Source: a virus
DNA: 46,692 nucleotides
IMG/VR virus record: IMGVR_UViG_3300024518_004576
Coordinates: 1 to 46,692 of that record
Direction: 5' to 3' (one strand)
Under the pieces are notes generated by a model. The model made no database searches, had not been told where the DNA came from, and saw only the letters and a program-made list of their open reading frames with translations. The position numbers were made by a program, and so were the translations under genes. Shown in pieces: positions 6,151-13,868 of the stretch (positions within the stretch are counted from its first letter, which is position 1; each line of letters begins with the position of its first letter).

Positions 6151-7880
6151 CCACGTGGGCGACTTTCCGCTCGACGCTGCTGGGGGCTATCGAGACCTAC
6201 GCGGGCGCGACTACTGCCGTCCAGTGGGAGCACGACGACCGGCTGATGGCGCAGACGCATGTGCTGCTCGACGTCGTCTCCACGCAGGAGATGGGAACCC
6301 GTTTAGGCTACCTCACACAGCCTTTTCCGGCGCTCCCCCTGCTGTGTTGGTCGATTGTCAGGAATGTCAACATCCAGGTGAAGGTGGAGAGCATCTTCGA
6401 CGGATCTCCCGAAGACGCCCTGGGGGTGATGGAGACGATCAGGCTCGGTTTACTGCAGCCGGATTTCCGCACCGCACTGGGCGACGAGATCATTCCAGAA
6501 TTCGACCTTTTGCCGACCGTGACATCCGCTCGGTACGAGTCCGACGGACGGACAGTCAGTGTGTACGTCTTCGAGATGCAGCTGAGGGCGTTATTCACGC
6601 ACTCACCAGCGGTGTCCCAGAACATCATCGAGGAAGTCAACGCCACCTACAACATCGACTTCATGGACGCGACGGGAGTGTCAACTGTGCCTACTGAGAT
6701 TTTCTTCCGCGACGACCTGGTCGACTACTCGGGCACGCTACGCACGAGCACCCAGTCCACGCTTTTCGATTCTAAGCAGACGTTCGACGCCAATCCTCTG
6801 TACTTTGACGATCAAGAGGTCTCGGGCTCTGGAACCTCCTCCTCCCATAGCATCCCTCGTGCGAGCTCCACGCTCGGCGTATCCAATACCACTGTAGGGA
6901 AGCGCGTTCGCCAGACTTTCCAGCATTTCAACTCTCAGTCCGGCAAGGTGCACCGCATCCAGGGCACCTTCGTGCTCGGGCCGACGGTGGCAGGGATCAC
7001 GAAAGAGATCGGTTACGCCGTCGGTGACAACGGCGTGTTTCTGCGATCCGTCGGAGGGGTCGTTTCTCTCGTCCTCAGCTCGGGCGTGACAGGTGCCGCT
7101 GTGGAGACGACGGCGGTCCAGTCCGACTGGAGTGTGGACGGGCTAGGGGAGGGCGCTCTGAACCCCTCCGGGGAGACAGTGGACTGGGACAAGATCCAGC
7201 TGATGCGAATCAGCTTCCTGTGGCAGGGCGCAGGCGGTGTAGAGGTGGCCTTCCGGATCGGAGACAGATTCTACGCAGTCCACCAATTCCACGCCAGCAA
7301 TCTGCTGGCTGCTCCGTTCATGTCGACCCCGAATCTCCCCTACCACGTCTCAATCGAGAACGACGGCACGGGGCCTGTCGCGTCAATAGAACATTTCTGT
7401 GAGACGATCATCTCCGAGGGCGGGCATAACCCCATTGGGATCCCGAGACACAAGAGCACAGAGGGCACCCACGTGGCCGCCACCGCCGCCGACACCCTCT
7501 ACGCCGTGATAGGTATTCGCCCTGCCTTGGTGGGGGTCAATCTGTCCCTGCATACCATGTCGATGATCGCCACCTCAAACGACGATTTTGAGTGGGTGGT
7601 CATGCTCAACCCCACGGTCGCTGGGACTTTCACCTACTCCGCGATTGATGGCAGTGTTCAGTCCGAGGGCGCGACGGGGGCTACCGCGAACACCGTTACC
7701 GGGGGCACGAAACTCATAGGGGGCATGGCACAATCCTCCGGAGGCGAGACTCTCGACATAGGCACCGAAATCAGACCCGGATTTTCCATTGCGGGAGTGG
7801 CGGACACAATCGTGCTCTGTGTGCGCCCTTTGTCCAGCAACGCGAATATCGAAGGCTCCCTCCATTTTGAGGAACTGTAA
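6147..7880 (+). CDS. Neck terminator protein fused to a jelly-roll-like decoration domain
   Basis: This 577-aa protein is much longer than a usual neck terminator. Residues 1-185 have the expected plan (N-terminal helix FRSTLLGAIETYAG, then beta strands ending in VSVYVFEMQLRALF) and should form the ring between connector and tube. Residues 190-577 form a separate beta-rich region with GYAVGDNGVFLRSVGGVVSL, DWDKIQLMRISFLWQGAGGV and MSTPNLPYHVSIENDGTG. From memory, this pattern occurs in virion surface proteins of other environmental phages. The fusion would place a decoration or receptor-binding module at the neck, like whiskers or a collar. No frameshift or stop interrupts it. Confidence 0.75.
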   Translation: MTTWATFRSTLLGAIETYAGATTAVQWEHDDRLMAQTHVLLDVVSTQEMGTRLGYLTQPFPALPLLCWSIVRNVNIQVKVESIFDGSPEDALGVMETIRLGLLQPDFRTALGDEIIPEFDLLPTVTSARYESDGRTVSVYVFEMQLRALFTHSPAVSQNIIEEVNATYNIDFMDATGVSTVPTEIFFRDDLVDYSGTLRTSTQSTLFDSKQTFDANPLYFDDQEVSGSGTSSSHSIPRASSTLGVSNTTVGKRVRQTFQHFNSQSGKVHRIQGTFVLGPTVAGITKEIGYAVGDNGVFLRSVGGVVSLVLSSGVTGAAVETTAVQSDWSVDGLGEGALNPSGETVDWDKIQLMRISFLWQGAGGVEVAFRIGDRFYAVHQFHASNLLAAPFMSTPNLPYHVSIENDGTGPVASIEHFCETIISEGGHNPIGIPRHKSTEGTHVAATAADTLYAVIGIRPALVGVNLSLHTMSMIATSNDDFEWVVMLNPTVAGTFTYSAIDGSVQSEGATGATANTVTGGTKLIGGMAQSSGGETLDIGTEIRPGFSIAGVADTIVLCVRPLSSNANIEGSLHFEEL

Positions 7881-7883
7881 ATC

Positions 7884-9221
7884 ATGGCAATCTCAGATCT
7901 AGTAACCAGCACGCTCAGCATCGCGGATTCGTCTCCAAGTCGTCGTGATTTCGGGACTCTCTGCATTTTCGGGGACGCGCCCTACATCGGCGCACGTCTC
8001 TACACCGCCGATCCGTCGGGCCTCGCCGCGATGGTAACGGACGGATTCTCCGCGAAGGATCGGGCCTATCAGATCGCCCAGGTGGTCGCCGCGCAAAGCA
8101 ACGGGTCAGACCAGTTCTGGGTCTACGCCCGAGCCGTGAGTCACGCCCAGACGTTTGATCTCACGCCGACCAATACGACCGAAGATTTCGTCTACACTTT
8201 CGACATCTCCGCGTGGGATACCGCAGCGCAGACTACCACGGCGATCAGCTACACGGTCGCCGCCGCAGCCACGGTCGCCAGCGTTTGCACGGGCATCCAC
8301 GCGCTCGTAAACGCCGTCGTGGGGGTCACCGCTACGGACGACACCACGCATATCACGATGACCCCCACGACCGCGGGCACCTACGTCTTCGCGGACAACA
8401 CGCCGCGAGACCTGCAGATCGACGATGAGGGCACGGACGCGGGTATCGCAACGGACCTCGCCGCCGCTGTCATCGCCATAGAGGATGCGGGCGGGGACTT
8501 CTACGGCGTTCTGCTGGACTCCCTGTGTGAAGCTGAGCTCAACGCCGCGAGAGTGTGGTGCGACGCCAACAGCAAGATCCTCGGAGGGCACACGTCGGAC
8601 TATGGAGTCATCGACTCAGGAGACTCCACGGACGTGGCTTCGGATTTCAGTGGAGCGAGCTCACACTACGGTGCGATCATGTTCAGCCGAGCTTCGATGA
8701 GCTCGCATGTTGGAGCGGCTGGCCTGAGTCAGCTTTTCGCGCTTCGCCCCGGACAGGGAGTTTTCGCCAACCGGACATTACAAGGCCCGACCGGAGACAA
8801 GCTCTCTCCCACGGAGAAGAGCACGGCGCGCGGCAAGAAGGCCAACGTCTACATCTCCTCCGCCGGCATCAATCACACCCTGGATGGCTGGGCGGGCTCG
8901 GGCCGATACCTGGACGTCACCAGGAACAACGATTGGTTCCAGTACACCTGTGAACTGGCCGTCTTCCAGGCCCTCATGGCCAATGAAATCGTCCCCTACA
9001 CGGACGCCGGGCTCGTTATCCTGGAAGCCGCGCTTCGGGGGGTGTGTAACCTGGCGAAGAGGCAAGGCGTTCTGGCGGAAGGCTGGACCCTAGATGTCGT
9101 GGCCGTCGCCGACACCCTGGCCGTCGACCGCACCGCGCGCGTCTACAACGGATTCACCATCAACGGACAAATCCAAGGCGCGATCCAGACCGTCGATTTC
9201 CAAATCTTCCTGAAAGTCTAA
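7884..9221 (+). CDS. Tail sheath protein (DUF3383-like)
   Basis: This 445-aa protein has the tail-sheath layout of DUF3383. It opens with an N-terminal strand segment and DFGTLCIFGDAP, a variable insertion (about residues 90-180, Thr-rich) follows, and the conserved core has FYGVLLDSLCEAELNAARVWCDANSKI. The C-terminal section runs from GWTLDVVAVADTLAVDRTARVY to the final GAIQTVDFQIFLKV strand. It forms the contractile outer tube and identifies the particle as myovirus-type. A ribosome binding site (GAGGAAC) precedes the ATG. Confidence 0.9.
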   Translation: MAISDLVTSTLSIADSSPSRRDFGTLCIFGDAPYIGARLYTADPSGLAAMVTDGFSAKDRAYQIAQVVAAQSNGSDQFWVYARAVSHAQTFDLTPTNTTEDFVYTFDISAWDTAAQTTTAISYTVAAAATVASVCTGIHALVNAVVGVTATDDTTHITMTPTTAGTYVFADNTPRDLQIDDEGTDAGIATDLAAAVIAIEDAGGDFYGVLLDSLCEAELNAARVWCDANSKILGGHTSDYGVIDSGDSTDVASDFSGASSHYGAIMFSRASMSSHVGAAGLSQLFALRPGQGVFANRTLQGPTGDKLSPTEKSTARGKKANVYISSAGINHTLDGWAGSGRYLDVTRNNDWFQYTCELAVFQALMANEIVPYTDAGLVILEAALRGVCNLAKRQGVLAEGWTLDVVAVADTLAVDRTARVYNGFTINGQIQGAIQTVDFQIFLKV

Positions 9222-9225
9222 AAAC

Positions 9226-9669
9226 ATGGCGAGCCAAACAAAATTCTACGACGCTTCTCAGGTTACCGTCAACATCGCGGGCGTCCCGATCAAAGACGCC
9301 ATCGCCGATCCGTTCATTGAGCTCGTTCCTCGGGGAGATTCCTTTGAGGACGACATCGGCGCGGACGGGACCGTGGTGCGCTTCGCCACGAATGAGACCC
9401 GGTGGGACTGCACCTTGACCTTGAAGGGCCACTCTGAGGACATAGTGAAGCTCTCTGCGCTCTTCGGCGCGGACAAATCCGTAGGCAACGGCGCCGGCGT
9501 CGGAGTCTTCATGGTCAAAGACGGTTCTGGTTCGACGCTTTTCGCTTCGGACACCTGCTGGATTAAGGGTGGGGTCCCAAAGAACTTCGGTAAGACGCTC
9601 GGGGACGTTGCTATCACGCTCACGGTGGTCGAAGTCGACGCCGTTGGCATGCTTGCGGGTGGCAACTGA
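9226..9669 (+). CDS. Tail tube protein (DUF3277-like)
   Basis: This 147-aa beta-rich protein directly follows the sheath. Visible hallmarks are YDASQVTVNIAGVPI at the start, the middle DSFEDDIGADGTVVRFATNET and the closing GDVAITLTVVEVDAVGMLAG. It forms the inner tube through which DNA leaves. The stop overlaps the assembly chaperone start. Confidence 0.88.
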   Translation: MASQTKFYDASQVTVNIAGVPIKDAIADPFIELVPRGDSFEDDIGADGTVVRFATNETRWDCTLTLKGHSEDIVKLSALFGADKSVGNGAGVGVFMVKDGSGSTLFASDTCWIKGGVPKNFGKTLGDVAITLTVVEVDAVGMLAGGN

Positions 9670-10103
9670 TGGAATTCGAGACCGAAGGCACCAGCTTCAG
9701 TTTTTCCAGGCTTCCCGTGAAGAAGTCCCTGGAAGGTCTCGGACTCGTGACCGCGCTGATCGCTCCTGTAGCGGCCGGCGCGGTCGCCGCGCGCGAGGGT
9801 TCGCTAGGGGATGTCCGCGGAAATCTTGCCCAAGGGATGGATTCCCTGCCCAAGATGCTGGACCTCTTCGCGCCCTACGTGAAGTTCAAGCGCGAAGGTA
9901 TCGGCAACGGGGGGTGGATGGAGCTTGGTCCTTTGGTAGAGGAGGCTCTTCCCTCCCCGTTAGCCACTCTCGAACTGCTAACCCGCTGCGTGCTTACGGA
10001 GTACGGCGGTTTTTTAGCCGTCCGGGATTGGTCCGCCCGACTCCCGCCGGAGCTCGCCGCCTTCGTATCCCCAGCTGGCTCGACGCCACCGTCTGGGGAG
10101 TAG
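9669..10103 (+). CDS. Tail assembly chaperone, short (G-type) product
   Basis: This 144-aa protein lies between the tube and the tape measure, the standard place for a tail assembly chaperone. It is mostly helical (SLEGLGLVTALIAPVAAGAVAAREG and later ATLELLTRCVLTEYGG). This is the zero-frame product. A slippery heptamer at 10010-10016 allows a -1 shift into a second frame that remains open to 10228. The product coats the tape measure during tail assembly and is not expected in the virion. Confidence 0.8.
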   Translation: MEFETEGTSFSFSRLPVKKSLEGLGLVTALIAPVAAGAVAAREGSLGDVRGNLAQGMDSLPKMLDLFAPYVKFKREGIGNGGWMELGPLVEEALPSPLATLELLTRCVLTEYGGFLAVRDWSARLPPELAAFVSPAGSTPPSGE

Positions 10104-10228
10104 CGACCGACGAGAGGGTCACCGACTCCTACCACACAATAATCACTCAATGGACGCTAGATGACTATCTGGAGTGCAGGGAATACCTAGCGGCCCTTGA
10201 CGAGGCCGCCGCCCGAAAGGCACCGTAA
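9669..10228 (+). CDS. Tail assembly chaperone, -1 frameshifted (GT-type) product
   Basis: A -1 shift at T TTT TTA joins 116 zero-frame residues to 70 residues from the other frame. The extension reads SRPGLVRPTPAGARRLRIPS, WLDATVWGVATDERVTDSY and a helical DDYLECREYLAALDEAAARK end, all protein-like, and it stops exactly at the tape measure start (TAATG). This mirrors lambda G/GT. The total is about 186 aa. The coordinates include the re-read base at 10016. Confidence 0.85.
10010..10016 (+). other. Programmed -1 ribosomal frameshift site (T TTT TTA)
   Basis: The heptamer TTTTTTA is positioned in the zero frame as X XXY YYZ (GGT TTT TTA GCC). It is the same heptamer used by HIV-1. The -1 frame beyond it is open for 70 codons and ends at the next gene. 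GC-rich sequence follows, but I did not identify a clear stimulatory stem. Confidence 0.88.
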
Positions 10229-11949
10229 TGGCCCTCCGCGACATACTGGCCCGCTTCAGAATCGACGTTGACGCCGGCGCGCTTCGCAAGGTGGACCGAG
10301 GTCTGACCAAGACCAAGAAGTCCACCGAGGGCCTTCTGACCTCTCTCGGAGGGCTGCAGACGGCATTCGCGGCGGCGGGCGCTGCGCTAGCTGGCAATGC
10401 GTTGCGCGCGTTCGTAGGGGACGCGCTATCGGCCGCGGACGCCATTGATAAGATGTCCAAGCAGGTGGGGCTGGCCTCGGATGAGTTCCAGATTCTGTCT
10501 CAGTTCGCCTTGGAGTCAGGCGCATCCGCGGAGGATCTCCGGATCACCCTTAAGTCCCTCAGCAAGAACGCGGTCCTGGCGGCAGGCGGCAACGCCCAGA
10601 TGGTCACACGGTTCACGGACCTGGGCATTGCCGTCAAAGACGCCAACGGTAAACTCAAGTCCACGGCCGACCTGCTGTTCGAAACGGGCGGCGCGTTAGG
10701 TGACCTGGAGAACCCCACGGAGAGGGTCGCTAAGGCACAGGGGATCCTGGGAGAGGCGAGTTTGAAACTCCTTCCAGGGTTTGAAGCAGGTTCAAAATCC
10801 GCCGATGCGCTAAGACTTAAACTTCAAGACCTAGCGGTGGTGTACGACAAGTCTTTCATAGCCCAGTCCGTACGAGCGAAAGATGAAATCTCCCGGCTGC
10901 GTCTGCAGTTCGAAGCGGTCCGAGTCTCTATCGTCTCGCGCTTCTTGCCGGGCCTCATCAGGACCGTGGTCCGCCTGCAACCGATGATCCGTGCCTTCTC
11001 CAAGTGGACGAAGTCTGCGCAGGCAGGGCGTCTCGCTACCATCGCGCTCGGTGGGGGTATGCTGCTTGCGGCGTCGAAGGCGGGGCCTCTCTTGCGGGTC
11101 CTCGCCCTACTGGGCCGCGTGTTTCTGAAGTTTCTCCTGCCCATCGCGATCATCGAGGATCTCTGGGTCACGATGCAAGGAGGGGACTCCGTCACCAAGC
11201 GTTTGGTGGACGGACTACTGGGCATCGGCACGACCGCGAAAGTCGTGAAGTTCCTACAGCGTGGGTGGGACAACATGTTCGCGTTCCTCGACCGTCGAGG
11301 CCCCCAGGTGTGGGAAGGTCTTACCCAGGGGGTGGCGGACATGATCCAAGGCGCCGTGGATCTGCTCGCTTGGCTCTCAATGCAGTGGGACGAAAACTTC
11401 GGTGGCATGCTCTCCAGCTTCGAAGGCTTCGGCAAGGGCGTAGGCAACATCATTGATCTGTGGATCGTGGCCCCGTTTCTGTGGGCGGTAGGATTGATCT
11501 CCGACGCCTTCTTGAGCATCTCAGTCTCGTTCAACGCCGTCCTGGCGAGTATCGTCGAGACGGTTACAGGATGGGCGGGTTCGTTCTTCGACGCCGTCTT
11601 CGACGCACTCACGCACCCTTTTGATACGGCCGTGGTCTACATCAAAAACCTGTGGTCTGGGATTAACTCCATCATCGAGGGGGTTAAATCCGTGGCTGGA
11701 GCGGCCGGTGAATTCCTGGGAGGGGCGGCACAGTCGCGGCTTGGCGCCCGCGCGGAGCAGCTGGGCACCGCGGCGCGGAGCAGCTCCTCTACGACTAATT
11801 CGAGATCCACGACCATTAACGATCACCGTAATCTCACAATTAGCTCTGGATCCGGGAATACTCGGGATTTAAATCGCGCCGCGAGCACACTCACCGGTGT
11901 GTTAAATCGCGACCGCCGCAGCACCCTTGCCGGGGTCGGGGCGGGGTGA
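10228..11949 (+). CDS. Tape measure protein
   Basis: This 573-aa protein follows the frameshifted chaperone. The N-terminal part is helical and Ala/Gly-rich, with the tail-length-protein segment AADAIDKMSKQVGLASDEFQIL. Several hydrophobic stretches occur in the middle (ATIALGGGMLLAASKAG, LLGRVFLKFLLPIAII) and another near residue 430, as expected for a protein that enters the membrane on ejection. The C-terminus is Ser/Thr-rich. At about 1.5 angstrom per residue this predicts a short tail of roughly 85 nm. A 194-bp non-coding stretch follows. Confidence 0.88.
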   Translation: MALRDILARFRIDVDAGALRKVDRGLTKTKKSTEGLLTSLGGLQTAFAAAGAALAGNALRAFVGDALSAADAIDKMSKQVGLASDEFQILSQFALESGASAEDLRITLKSLSKNAVLAAGGNAQMVTRFTDLGIAVKDANGKLKSTADLLFETGGALGDLENPTERVAKAQGILGEASLKLLPGFEAGSKSADALRLKLQDLAVVYDKSFIAQSVRAKDEISRLRLQFEAVRVSIVSRFLPGLIRTVVRLQPMIRAFSKWTKSAQAGRLATIALGGGMLLAASKAGPLLRVLALLGRVFLKFLLPIAIIEDLWVTMQGGDSVTKRLVDGLLGIGTTAKVVKFLQRGWDNMFAFLDRRGPQVWEGLTQGVADMIQGAVDLLAWLSMQWDENFGGMLSSFEGFGKGVGNIIDLWIVAPFLWAVGLISDAFLSISVSFNAVLASIVETVTGWAGSFFDAVFDALTHPFDTAVVYIKNLWSGINSIIEGVKSVAGAAGEFLGGAAQSRLGARAEQLGTAARSSSSTTNSRSTTINDHRNLTISSGSGNTRDLNRAASTLTGVLNRDRRSTLAGVGAG

Positions 11950-11981
11950 GTAAGGTTTTCATGCAGTTAAAGGTGAAATCA

Positions 11982-12124
11982 CTGAACAATCGATCACAAC
12001 GGCACCCCCCCGCGTGTGCACCCAGACTTATAATAGAGATCCTTTAATAGTATATAGGTAATAGTAAAATATATAGATAGTATAGGAAGTTCGGACACAC
12101 ACGCGGAGGTCTCTGAGTGTGATC
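11982..12124. repeat. AT-rich palindromic cassette, copy 1
   Basis: Positions 12006-12106 (101 bp) are the exact reverse complement of 44547-44647, and a flanking 19-bp piece (CTGAACAATCGATCACAAC at 11982-12000) also has its reverse complement at 44653-44671. The centre is about 65 bp of nearly pure A/T with repeated TAATAG/TAGTATA motifs in a GC-rich genome. The ends carry CCGCGTGTG in inverted orientation, and GATCACA (11992-11998) is mirrored by TGTGATC (12118-12124). The cassette fills the gap between tape measure and Dit-like genes and has no reading frame. Its role is unknown: replication origin, bidirectional regulatory site or MITE-like element. Confidence 0.9.
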
Positions 12125-12143
12125 AACCTTTCAGTGATTCAAA

Positions 12144-12944
12144 ATGGCATTCCCTCAAATTCCTTTCCTGCCCCTCCCAGACCCAACTGTGCAGGGTTTG
12201 ATGAAATGGGTCGACACCATCGGCGCGACGAAGTCTCTCAACGGCGTGGTGCGTAACTACGACGACGAGTCCACGGCGGAGGTGACGGCCCATCCCGTAG
12301 CGGACGGTAGTGTCGTGACCGATCACGTCATCCAGAATCCGCAGACCCTCACTCTCGAGATCATCTCGTCGAACACCCCCATCTCGGACACCCCCGGGTT
12401 CTCCCGGAAAGAGCTGGACCTGACTTTCCCGAAATCCCGTTTCACCCCTCGAGGCCTGCTCCTGCTCACACGGGGTGCAGGGTTGGTCGTAGGTGCCGCC
12501 GTGAGCGCGTTGACGGGAGCATTCGGGGTAGAGACTCCTGGTGCGGCAAAGTTCACCACGCTGCAATCTGACGGAACGTTTGTTGACATCATCAACAACC
12601 TGCACACACTTCTTCTTCAGCTGAAGCAGTCGCCCCCCGACAGCGGCGTGCTGGTGTCAATAGGCGGGAGGGAGTATAATCAGTATTTGCTGAACCGCGT
12701 CACGAAATCGGTCTCATCCGGATCCGGGGGGCTTGCCACCTTCGCGGTGGACCTGGTACAGTTCAGAACGGTCAGCACGGCGAGCGTGCCTCTACCGGAT
12801 CCGAGCAAGTCCATAGCGAAGCGTAACAAAGGCCGCGGGAACAAACCTGCGCAACCCCAGACGGATGACGAGGCTGACGCCCTGATCGGGGGAAATCAGT
12901 CCCTCCTCGCTAGTGGCGCAGACGCACTCGGCGGACTCCTATGA
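12144..12944 (+). CDS. Dit-like baseplate/tail hub protein
   Basis: This 266-aa protein follows the tape measure, where a Dit-like protein is expected. Visible blocks are TVTAHPVADGSVVTDHVIQ-like strands (EVTAHPVADGSVVTDHVIQN), IINNLHTLLLQLKQSPPDSG and a final Gly/Ser region. The pattern fits Dit-like N-terminal domains that cap the tube at the baseplate. There is no clear Shine-Dalgarno before the ATG, and the AT-rich cassette lies just upstream, so expression may depend on it. Confidence 0.7.
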   Translation: MAFPQIPFLPLPDPTVQGLMKWVDTIGATKSLNGVVRNYDDESTAEVTAHPVADGSVVTDHVIQNPQTLTLEIISSNTPISDTPGFSRKELDLTFPKSRFTPRGLLLLTRGAGLVVGAAVSALTGAFGVETPGAAKFTTLQSDGTFVDIINNLHTLLLQLKQSPPDSGVLVSIGGREYNQYLLNRVTKSVSSGSGGLATFAVDLVQFRTVSTASVPLPDPSKSIAKRNKGRGNKPAQPQTDDEADALIGGNQSLLASGADALGGLL

Positions 12945-13276
12945 TTTTTCAGATCGACACACCCATCGATGGGACCCCATTTTTCGATCAGCGCATGACG
13001 CTTGACGGGGAGGACTACAGCATCCAGCTGAGGTGGAACGTGCGAAGAGACGTCTGGACATTTGACCTGCTACGTCTGTCCGATAACGTCTTCATCATCC
13101 AAGGGCAGACGCTCAAGGTTGGGCGAAACCTCCTGCGGCGGAAAGTCGTCCGGCCACCGGGTAGCCTGGTCTGCCTCACGCAGGACGGAACACTGACAGA
13201 ACCAGGCTTGCACGATCTCGGCGAGGGTGCTACTCATAGGCTCTACTACTTTGATGAAGAGGAGCTAGCTGTATGA
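12941..13276 (+). CDS. Baseplate plug protein (Pam3 gp18-like)
   Basis: A 111-aa beta protein with the pattern of the small plug proteins of short myovirus baseplates: FDQRMTLDGEDYSIQLRWNVRRDVWTFDL, then IIQGQTLKVGRNLLRR. It starts with ATGA on the previous stop. The likely role is to close the tube lumen in the hub. Confidence 0.7.
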   Translation: MIFQIDTPIDGTPFFDQRMTLDGEDYSIQLRWNVRRDVWTFDLLRLSDNVFIIQGQTLKVGRNLLRRKVVRPPGSLVCLTQDGTLTEPGLHDLGEGATHRLYYFDEEELAV

Positions 13277-13344
13277 TACCCCCCGAACTAGTTCTCGCCG
13301 CGCTCATCTGGCTCGGGTGCGTGTACTGGACGGAATGTAAGTGA
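13273..13344 (+). CDS. 23-aa membrane peptide coupled to the SPFH gene
   Basis: MIPPELVLAALIWLGCVYWTECK is a single hydrophobic segment with a short charged end. It starts in an ATGA overlap with the plug gene and stops in a GTGA overlap with the SPFH gene, so it is embedded in a coupled chain. That arrangement, not homology, supports it as real. It may be a membrane anchor or partner of the SPFH protein. Confidence 0.5.
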   Translation: MIPPELVLAALIWLGCVYWTECK

Positions 13345-13868
13345 CATCCAGCATTCAAGCCATCGTCGATTTGCTCCGAACGTTCTGGCAATGGGTGCGC
13401 CCATTTGTTGTGATTCCCGTCTTCGCACGCGGCGCGCGCCTGACGCTTGGGACACGGCCTAAGATCCTGGCGCCAGGGTTCCACCTCTTGATGCCCTTCG
13501 CGCACTCGTGTGACGTGGTCAACGTGGTGCCTTGGGTGGAGATGCTCGCGATTCAATCCGTCACGAGCAAGGACGGGGTCTCTCTACACGTCAGCGCGAC
13601 GATCACGTGTGCGGTGGAGGACGTCGAGCTTTATCACCTCCGTACGGAATCCGGAAGTGACTCCGTGTACGAGGCGGCGCGCGGGGTGCTGGGGGACTTC
13701 ACCCGGCGTAACCGTTCGGGCCGATTTCTCGCGGGCAGGTGCGACCGCACTATCGAGAAAGCGATGCGCGTTGAACTCCTCAAGTGGGGGGTGCATCTCA
13801 TCTCCGTGAAATTCCCGAATCGCGTGAAAGCGAGAGCGTATCGCCTCATTGGAGGGAATGAGGGATGA
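13341..13868 (+). CDS. SPFH/band-7 domain protein
   Basis: This 175-aa protein has a short hydrophobic N-terminal segment (WVRPFVVIPVFARGARL) followed by an SPFH core. GTRPKILAPGFHLLMPFAHSCDVVNVVPW corresponds to the conserved G-x-x-x-x-x-x-PG-x-H-x-x-x-P block. TSKDGVSLHVSATITCAVEDVE matches TxDGxxxxVxxxxxYxVxD, and the terminal part carries LLKWGVHLISVKFPN. Such proteins form membrane-associated ring scaffolds (prohibitin, stomatin, HflK/C). A copy among baseplate genes is unexpected. It could organise the host membrane at the injection site or modulate FtsH. The start GTG overlaps the micro-gene stop. Confidence 0.8.
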   Translation: MTSSIQAIVDLLRTFWQWVRPFVVIPVFARGARLTLGTRPKILAPGFHLLMPFAHSCDVVNVVPWVEMLAIQSVTSKDGVSLHVSATITCAVEDVELYHLRTESGSDSVYEAARGVLGDFTRRNRSGRFLAGRCDRTIEKAMRVELLKWGVHLISVKFPNRVKARAYRLIGGNEG

